Assembly: GCA_025353585.1 (NCBI GenBank)
Contig: JANXOM010000262.1
Coordinates: 1-33,244 of the forward strand
Direction of reading: 5' to 3'
DNA: 33,244 nucleotides
DNA from: Deltaproteobacteria bacterium
Lineage (GTDB): Bacteria > Myxococcota_A > Polyangia > Haliangiales > Haliangiaceae
The translations under genes were made by a program, and so were the position numbers. Shown in pieces: positions 28,475-33,244 of the stretch. Position 1 is the stretch's first letter. Every line of letters begins with the position of its first letter. A model generated the notes under the pieces. It did not search any database. It had not been told where the DNA came from and saw only the letters and a program-made list of their open reading frames with translations.

Positions 28475-29515
28475 ATGCGAATCGGGATGGCGAGCGTGGC
28501 GAGCGCGGGGCTCGGCGCGATGGTCGCGGCGGGCGGCGCCGAGGCCCAGCCCGCGCCGCCGGGCGCGGCCGATGGCACGGTGCGCGTGGATCTACGGTGC
28601 GCGGATTACTGGGCTCAGCCCGGGATCGGCTTGACGCTCACCGTCGACGGCGCGCCGGTCTCCGCGTCGACGGTCAATGGCGTGATGGTGACCGAGTGGG
28701 GCAAGCACGGGCCGGCTCACCGCTTCGAGCTCACCGACGTGGCGTATCGGCTGGCGGCGGGGGCTCATCGCCTGATGTTCGCGGCGCCCGGGTGCGCGAG
28801 CGCGACGCGCGACGTGATGCTGTCGCCGCGGCGGTCGCTTGGCCTACATGGCCGGCTCGCGCTCGGGGATCCCCAGCTGCGCGGCACGACCGCCGCGCCC
28901 GACGGCATCGGGTTCGCGTTCGGCCTCGGCACGGCGCACCTGCCGGCGAAGACCGGCGTGTCGACGCTCGGCCCCGAGGTCACGGGGTACGCCCGCGAGG
29001 CGATCGAGCAGCAGGGCGTGTGGCTGTCCACGTCGTGGGAGCATCGGCACTTCGCGCTCGCGTGGGACATGGCGGTCCTGGGGGGGACGACGACCGGGAC
29101 GTTGACCGAGCTCGCCGCGCCTCCGCCGCTGCGGGTGTCACCGGGTGCGATGCCGTTCAGCGACCGCGTGCTCGACATGCGATCGACGTTCCGCGTCGGC
29201 CTGCGGGCGCCGCTCGGGAGCGCGGGGCTGGCGGCGGGCTCCGGCCTCGGGTTCGAGCTGCACGCGCACGACGCGCAGACCGGGCCGGGTGGCGATCCGC
29301 TCGCCCTCGCGCCGAGCGGCGCGGAGACCGGCATGTACGTCCCGGTCTGGGCGTCGTTCACGGTGAAGCCGTGGTGCAACGGCGGCTTCCAGCTGCTCGC
29401 GTCGTACGACATCCATCCGGGCGCCGGCACGGAGAACGGGATGGCCATCGCGGCGAGCATGCTGTGGCAGCCGAGCGGCGCGTGCGCGGAGCCGGCGGGG
29501 CTCGTGGTGCGGTAA
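28475..29515 (+). CDS. Exported protein of unknown function, PEGA-like N-terminus
   Basis: This predicted exported protein of 346 residues has a hydrophobic N-terminus ending GGAEA, fitting a signal peptidase I site near residue 24. Residues about 36-115 (VRVDLRCADYWAQPGIGLTL to RDVMLSPRRSLGL) look like a PEGA-type beta-sandwich, with the pattern of a value placed on a body and an LAAGAHRL turn. The remainder alternates aromatic and polar residues as in an outer-membrane barrel (FALAWDMAVLGG, TFRVGLRAPLG, MYVPVWASFTVKP). I do not recognise a family. It follows the pseudouridine synthase by 66 bp and is convergent with the Uma2 gene, 3 bp apart. Confidence 0.7.
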   Translation: MRIGMASVASAGLGAMVAAGGAEAQPAPPGAADGTVRVDLRCADYWAQPGIGLTLTVDGAPVSASTVNGVMVTEWGKHGPAHRFELTDVAYRLAAGAHRLMFAAPGCASATRDVMLSPRRSLGLHGRLALGDPQLRGTTAAPDGIGFAFGLGTAHLPAKTGVSTLGPEVTGYAREAIEQQGVWLSTSWEHRHFALAWDMAVLGGTTTGTLTELAAPPPLRVSPGAMPFSDRVLDMRSTFRVGLRAPLGSAGLAAGSGLGFELHAHDAQTGPGGDPLALAPSGAETGMYVPVWASFTVKPWCNGGFQLLASYDIHPGAGTENGMAIAASMLWQPSGACAEPAGLVVR

Positions 29516-29518
29516 CCG

Positions 29519-30121
29519 CTACGGCGCGGCGGGCCGGAAGGGAATGTCCGCGACGGCGACCGCGACACCGGGTAAGGCGACGGGTCGCAGCGTGTCGGTC
29601 GCGCGGTAGATCGCAGCGCGGGCGTACCCGGTCGGTGTCGGTCCCGTGTAGACCTCCACCGCGCTCGCGTTGACGTCGACGATCCAGTATTCGACGAGCC
29701 CCGCCTCGCCGTACAGCGGCACCTTGACCTTACGATCGATGCGCAGAGACGAGTCGGACACCTCGATCACCAGGAGAGCCTGCGCCGGCAGCTGTGTCCG
29801 CGTGCGGTCGGCACGGAAGACGGCAAGATCCGGCTCGGGGCGCGAGTCATCCAGGGGCGCGAACGTCGTGTGTTGCCGGACTTCGAACGCATCGTCGAGG
29901 ACACGCGCGAGGCGAGTGCCGAGCCACGCGGTCACGCGCGCGTGCGGCTCGTTCTGCGGGCTCATCGTGACCAGCACGCCGCGGAGGAGCTCCACGTGCT
30001 CGTCCGGGTCGAGGATGCCGCTCGCGCACATCGCGTCGAACGCGCGCCCGGAGAGCCGCCGGAGCCGCTGCGGCGCGAGATCGGGGAGATCGGCGTCCAT
30101 GGTTCTAACGCTAGCGTGCAT
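29519..30121 (-). CDS. Uma2-family (DUF820) endonuclease-like protein
   Basis: This 200-residue protein has the restriction-endonuclease fold seen in the Uma2/DUF820 family. The PD-(D/E)xK elements are readable: E44 in EHVELLRGVLV, D98 in RPEPDLAVFR, E120 in ALLVIEVSDSS, and K133 with Y137 in KVKVPLYGEAGLVEYWIVD. The biological role of the family is poorly known; it is expanded in cyanobacteria and some myxobacteria. The ATG at 30121 was preferred because GGAGG lies 4 bases before it. An in-frame ATG at 30100 has no ribosome site. The GGAGG is part of a CCTCCG/CGGAGG inverted repeat. It is divergent from the extensin-like gene. Confidence 0.85.
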   Translation of the reverse strand: MHASVRTMDADLPDLAPQRLRRLSGRAFDAMCASGILDPDEHVELLRGVLVTMSPQNEPHARVTAWLGTRLARVLDDAFEVRQHTTFAPLDDSRPEPDLAVFRADRTRTQLPAQALLVIEVSDSSLRIDRKVKVPLYGEAGLVEYWIVDVNASAVEVYTGPTPTGYARAAIYRATDTLRPVALPGVAVAVADIPFRPAAP

Positions 30122-30189
30122 GAATCCTCCGACCGGAGGCGCATTGCAGCGGGCGCGCCAGGCGCAACGTGCTGGAATCGCGAGCATGT

Positions 30190-30249
30190 CTGTCCGATTT
30201 TGTCCGGTCTTCGGACAGCGCGTCCGGATGGCGGATAATGGCCGGACAC
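30190..30249. promoter_or_regulatory. Cluster of TGTCCG / CGGACA repeats, candidate operator
   Basis: The 153-bp gap between the divergent Uma2 and extensin-like genes holds TGTCCG at 30190-30195 and 30200-30205, CGGACA at 30211-30216 and 30244-30249, and a related GTCCGG at 30221-30226. The pair at 30200-30216 is an inverted repeat with a 5-base centre. The cluster ends 26 bp before the extensin-like start, where it could control one or both genes. Confidence 0.45.
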
Positions 30250-30274
30250 GCGCGGTCTCTGTTATGGTCGCAAC

Positions 30275-31099
30275 TTGTCCGGCAAGCTCCTCGGTGCGTT
30301 GATCCTCGTGCTCGCCGGTGCGCGCGCGGCGGCGGCCGAGCCGGCGAAGCCCGCTGCAAAACCCGCCGCCAAGTCGGCGCCGGCGAAGGCTTCGAAGCCA
30401 AAAGCCAAGGCCGCGGCCAAGGCGAAGAAGCCCGCGGGGCGGCCGCACGCAAATTCGCGCTTCGATGCGCCCGCAGATGCCGAGACCACGCCCGCGGTGC
30501 GGTATGGCGCGCTCGATCAGGTGGCGTGCGAGGCCGAGCTCGACGCGCGCCAGATCGCCTACGCGCCCGAGATCGCGCCCGGCGTCGCCGAGCCCGTGCG
30601 CCTGACCCAGCCGCTGCATGGCGTGACGTTCCGCACCGACGAGCCCGAGAGCAAGCGTGCGACCACGCCCTACGAGATCTCCGACTGCCGCCTGGTGCTC
30701 GCGCTCGACGACTTCGCCGCCGTGCTCGAGAAGCACGACGTCGTCGAGGTCCGTCACTACTCGATGTATCGCTCGCCCGGCAAGTCCTGGCCCGAGGGCA
30801 AAGCCGCGACGCAGCACGCGGGCGGCATGGCGATCGACGCGGGCCGCTTCCTGCGGAAGGACGGCACGACGCTCGCCGTCGACACCGTGTTCCACGGCGC
30901 GATCGACGCGAAGACCTGCGGCGAGGGCGCCGGCCCGAAGCCCGCGACGCCCGACTCGCTCGAGCTGCGCGAGATCCTCTGCGACACCGTCGCCGAGCAC
31001 CTCTTCAACGTCGTGCTCACGCCGAACTTCAACAAGCCGCACCACAACCACTTTCACCTCGAGGTAACGGCGGGCGTGAAGTGGTTCCTCGTGCACTGA
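30275..31099 (+). CDS. Extensin-like C-terminal domain protein, exported
   Basis: This exported protein of 274 residues has a signal peptide (about 1-21, GKLLGALILVLAGARAAAA), then a low-complexity Ala/Lys/Pro segment (22-55). The C-terminal domain matches the bacterial extensin-like family: ISDCRLVLALDDFAAVL, HYSMYRS, HAGGMAIDAGRF (H181, D188) and LFNVVLTPNFNKPHHNHFHLE (H256-H261). This is the His/Asp/His layout of M15-like peptidoglycan peptidases, so a cell-wall role is likely. The start is a TTG at 30275. The nearby ATG at 30264 is in another frame, and no ribosome site is clear. Stops of this gene and the convergent lipoprotein are 6 bp apart. Confidence 0.85.
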   Translation: MSGKLLGALILVLAGARAAAAEPAKPAAKPAAKSAPAKASKPKAKAAAKAKKPAGRPHANSRFDAPADAETTPAVRYGALDQVACEAELDARQIAYAPEIAPGVAEPVRLTQPLHGVTFRTDEPESKRATTPYEISDCRLVLALDDFAAVLEKHDVVEVRHYSMYRSPGKSWPEGKAATQHAGGMAIDAGRFLRKDGTTLAVDTVFHGAIDAKTCGEGAGPKPATPDSLELREILCDTVAEHLFNVVLTPNFNKPHHNHFHLEVTAGVKWFLVH

Positions 31100-31105
31100 C
31101 GGGCC

Positions 31106-32320
31106 TCACTCGTCCGCCGGCTTCGCGCAGTGCCGTTCGTGCCACTCCGGCTGATCGGACGCAGGTTGGCTGCACATCAACCGCGTGAGGTCGCTCGCCC
31201 GGGTCGGCGTCGGCTCGTGCCATTCGTGACTCTCGTAGCCATCGACGAGTTGCATGCACTGGTCGAAGCGAAAGAACTGACATCCGTGTTCGAGCGCGTC
31301 GCGTGCGGCGTCTCCCGCCGGGCCTCGCAGCTTCGCGAGCTCGTCGCAGTTGTCGCCGCTGGTCGAGCACATCTGCTCGAGAGCCCGCGCCGCGTTAGCC
31401 AGCGGACAGACGTCGATGAGACCGGCCTGGCAGGCGCGGCCGGCGACCGCCTCCGCCGACGGATCGTCGAGTCGTTGACAGGCGTACGCGTCGCCATCCG
31501 CACAGCCGGCGCGGCGGGCTTGGTCGCGCTGTGTCTTCAGATACGCCTCGTCATCGCGGTCTGTGGCCCAGCCAGCCCGGCCGGCGGCGAGCTCGCAACC
31601 AATCCCATCGTGGCGCCGACAAGCCTGTCGCTCGTAGTCGGCTGCTTGCGCGTCCGACAGATGGATCTCCGATGCGTTCGCCACGAGCAAGCGGCAGGCC
31701 GCGCCAAGGCCGCGCCGACAAAGGTCCGTCGCGAGAGCGATCGACTTCTCAGGATCGGCGGTCCCTCGCAACGCGTCACACGATTCCGACGGCCTGGGCT
31801 GAAGTAGGCATTCGGTGGCGTTGAAGCTCTGGGTGCACGCGACCTGATCACCCAGGGCACATGCGTCGAGCTCGGCATCCGCGACGGTTGGCTTCCGTGT
31901 GATCAAGGCATTCCCGAAGGCGGTCTCGAGCGCGACGCAACTCGGTCGGTCACCCGCGAGACAATTCTCGGCCGCCCTCACAGCCGCTTGATGGCCGATC
32001 GGCGCCGAGGTCACGCCGGCAAAGCTGGTCGCATGCGCTCGCCAGCAAGCAGACCGCTCGCCCGCGAGGCACGCCTCCATCAACTTCCGGGTCGCCGCTT
32101 CGAGCGCCTCGGTTCGCACACCTTCTGCTGGGGCTCGATAGTCGAGCCGACGAGCTTGCGTCATAAGACGATCCGCCTCGGCGACCGATGATGCAGCTAT
32201 ACGGCTGTCCAGCGCGCCAGGCGAGGTGCGAGGTCTGGGGGCCGAGGTGCTCGTGCAGGCCGCAGTAGCGAGCGCCATGAAGACAGCCGTGGCTCGGCTC
32301 CGATTGTACGTCTTTCTCAC
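31106..32320 (-). CDS. Cys-rich repeat lipoprotein (Sel1-like in character)
   Basis: This predicted lipoprotein of 404 residues has a signal peptide with lipobox TAAC (Cys22). The mature part carries many cysteine pairs in helical-looking segments, such as KLMEACLAGERSACWRAHA, AAENCLAGDRPSCVALETA, LDACALGDQVACTQSF and LCRRGLGAACRLLVA. The pattern recalls disulfide-braced Sel1-like repeats, but the usual Sel1 consensus is not strict, so the label is tentative. The start is GTG at 32320, whose bases overlap the stop of the upstream remnant (GTGA), indicating a former operon partner. Codon use looks less G+C-biased than most neighbours. Confidence 0.75.
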   Translation of the reverse strand: MRKTYNRSRATAVFMALATAACTSTSAPRPRTSPGALDSRIAASSVAEADRLMTQARRLDYRAPAEGVRTEALEAATRKLMEACLAGERSACWRAHATSFAGVTSAPIGHQAAVRAAENCLAGDRPSCVALETAFGNALITRKPTVADAELDACALGDQVACTQSFNATECLLQPRPSESCDALRGTADPEKSIALATDLCRRGLGAACRLLVANASEIHLSDAQAADYERQACRRHDGIGCELAAGRAGWATDRDDEAYLKTQRDQARRAGCADGDAYACQRLDDPSAEAVAGRACQAGLIDVCPLANAARALEQMCSTSGDNCDELAKLRGPAGDAARDALEHGCQFFRFDQCMQLVDGYESHEWHEPTPTRASDLTRLMCSQPASDQPEWHERHCAKPADE

Positions 32321-32520
32321 TTGCTGCCGGACTTGGGGCTGAATGGTGCAGAGGAGACCTCACCGTCACCCTCGGTGACCGTGAGCTCGAGCTCGGGGCG
32401 GAGGTAGGTCTGCGTCTTGTTGATATCGTACTGGATGTGCGTGGTCTTGCCGCGATGCGTATCGACATGCGCATCGACGCTCGACCCGGTTTTGTCGGTC
32501 GTCTGACTGCCGACGGAGAC
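32317..32520 (-). pseudogene. 5'-truncated gene remnant cut by the CRISPR array
   Basis: In the frame ending TGA at 32319-32317 there are about 68 codons with strong third-position G+C and a balanced composition, ending in segments such as KTTHIQYDINKTQTYLRPEL and ELTVTEGDGEVSSAPFSPKS. No ATG, GTG or TTG start occurs in this stretch, and the frame runs straight into the degenerate CRISPR repeat and array. The stop overlaps the GTG start of the Cys-rich lipoprotein, typical of translational coupling. I read this as the 3' end of a gene whose 5' part was displaced by the array. The function is unknown. Confidence 0.55.
32485..32520 (-). repeat. Degenerate terminal CRISPR repeat
   Basis: The 15 bases at 32506-32520 equal one end of the CRISPR repeat (minus strand GTCTCCGTCGGCAGT), while the other 21 positions are unrelated. 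The 37 bases between it and the next repeat (32521-32557) have normal spacer length. Loss of the 3' half is typical of the leader-distal last repeat. Confidence 0.75.
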
Positions 32521-32557
32521 CCTCGCGATCGGCGAGGACGGCGAGGAGCTGGCCCAG

Positions 32558-33098
32558 GCTTCAATGGGGCCGTCGACAACTGCCGACGGAGACGTTCGTC
32601 GTTTTCGGCGTCGTCGCGTTCATCATCTGGCTTCAATGGGGCCGTCGACAACTGCCGACGGAGACCTTCGTGCCCGGGTTCGCCGCCTCCCACTTCGCGT
32701 AGCTTTAATGGGGCCGTCGACAACTGCCGACGGAGACCACCGTGGCCGCGCGCGCCGGCAACGACATCACGCTGCTTCAATGGGGCCGTCGACAACTGCC
32801 GACGGAGACCCGGTGCCGATCGTCGTCGGCACGGTGCGCGTTCGGCTTCAATGGGGCCGTCGACAACTGCCGACGGAGACCAAGCACGGCGCCGTCTACC
32901 GCGACCTGTCGTACGTGCTTCAATGGGGCCGTCGACAACTGCCGACGGAGACTCGGCAACGCGCTCGTGCCCGTCCCCGACGCGCCCGGGCTTCAATGGG
33001 GCCGTCGACAACTGCCGACGGAGACCTCGAACCTCGTCGACGAGCGCCAGGACCTCTGGCGAGCTTCAATGGGGCCGTCGACAACTGCCGACGGAGAC
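32558..33098 (-). CRISPR. CRISPR array, 8 repeats of 36 bp and 7 spacers (plus one degenerate terminal repeat)
   Basis: Repeats begin at 32558, 32630, 32702, 32774, 32845, 32917, 32990 and 33063, each 36 bp. They are identical except for one C-to-T change in the third (32706). Spacers are 36, 36, 36, 35, 36, 37 and 37 bases and all differ. On the minus strand the repeat starts GTCTCCGTCGGCAGT and ends ATTGAAGC, the usual 8-base crRNA handle type of type I and type III systems. CCGTCG and CGACGG inside the repeat pair around an 8-base loop. The handle and the degenerate repeat at the low end both indicate minus-strand transcription. No cas gene is in the window. Reading frames across the array (repeated GPSTTADGD) are artefacts. 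Confidence 0.97.
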
Positions 33099-33244
33099 GC
33101 CCTAGCGGAACCTGTCAACGAGTTTGAGACACCGGAGAGCATTAGTTTAGTGAATCGATCGCGGGCTGAGCATCGGCTCCTGTCTTGGGCTTGTTGATCC
33201 ACACGGCCGATGGCAGTGCGGGCGGACGAGGCGCGCCGTGGACG
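33099..33244 (-). promoter_or_regulatory. Probable CRISPR leader region
   Basis: This is the flank on the leader side of the array if it is read on the minus strand. It is less G+C-rich than the genome average, with an AT-rich patch at about 33138-33160. TTGACA occurs on the minus strand about 20 bases before the first repeat. The window ends before the full leader or any cas gene can be seen. Confidence 0.45.
33142..33244 (-). CDS. Possible C-terminal end of a gene entering from the right edge
   Basis: A minus-strand frame is open from the right edge to a TAA at 33144-33142 and encodes about 33 residues ending WINKPKTGADAQPAIDSLN. The composition is protein-like and it would end 43 bp before the first repeat, where a cas gene often ends. 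However, a plus-strand frame over the same bases is equally open, so the evidence is weak and no family can be named. Confidence 0.2.
   Translation of the reverse strand, partial: VHGAPRPPALPSAVWINKPKTGADAQPAIDSLN

Noticed and set aside
32594..33062. Strand-biased spacer origin (all spacers taken in the coding sense, suggesting RNA-derived spacers)
   Set aside because: Several spacers read equally well as protein on both strands, because third positions coincide in the two frames. Only spacer 5 clearly prefers one strand.
32437..33202. Several overlapping open frames with repeated GPSTTADGD or GAVDNCRRR motifs on both strands
   Set aside because: They are translations of the CRISPR repeats. 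The spacing and sequence identity are those of the array, and none has homology-like character outside it.

Overview
The window is very G+C-rich bacterial chromosome, most likely from a Myxococcota (myxobacterium-like) genome. The support is indirect. There are many exported lipoproteins with Gly/Asp/Ala/Ser linkers after the lipobox, a trypsin-like protease with a MYXO-CTERM-like tail, a pepsin-like lipoprotein, a split ImuA/ImuB/DnaE2 mutagenesis module, and sites that resemble the LexA motif I recall for Myxococcus xanthus. I saw no rRNA, tRNA, transposase or integrase.

Left part (1-7.7 kb): the start of a PdxR/MocR-type regulator, running off the left edge, is divergent from an FMN-binding PNPOx-family protein. 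Then come a prolyl-4-hydroxylase-like oxygenase, glutathione reductase, a copper-monooxygenase-like lipoprotein, a small lipoprotein, a 1-Cys BCP peroxiredoxin, a His-tailed lipoprotein with a 3 x 30 bp repeat, an OmpR-type regulator with a degenerate receiver, and a DUF2252 lipoprotein. Redox and metal chemistry is a loose common theme.

Middle (7.8-22 kb): dnaE2, imuB and an imuA-like gene all lie on the minus strand but are spread over 14 kb. Each has a LexA-like box with an intact GTTCAGT half at or just before its start. Between imuB and dnaE2, 9 and 11 bp apart, sit a secreted S1 protease and a 1240-residue hybrid kinase with two kinase cores and two receivers. This suggests one damage-inducible transcript, imuB-protease-kinase, followed by dnaE2 with its own box. 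imuA is followed by a DUF234-type ATPase. On the other strand are a pepsin-like lipoprotein, divergent from imuB, and a short-chain dehydrogenase.

Right part (22-31 kb): a large M28 peptidase lipoprotein is divergent from an OprB-type porin. The porin is tightly followed by moeA and an RluA-type pseudouridine synthase, which overlap by 4 bp. Then come an unknown exported protein, a Uma2-family protein and an extensin-like protein, the last two divergent around a cluster of TGTCCG repeats.

Right end (31-33.2 kb): a Cys-rich lipoprotein is preceded by a gene remnant with no start codon. The remnant runs directly into a CRISPR array of eight near-identical 36-bp repeats plus one half-degenerate terminal repeat. 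The conserved repeat end ATTGAAGC and the degenerate repeat at the low-coordinate end both indicate transcription on the minus strand, with the leader at the right edge. No cas gene is visible; any would lie beyond the right edge.

Genes fill the window closely. Apart from the CRISPR array, no gene-free stretch exceeds 300 bases.
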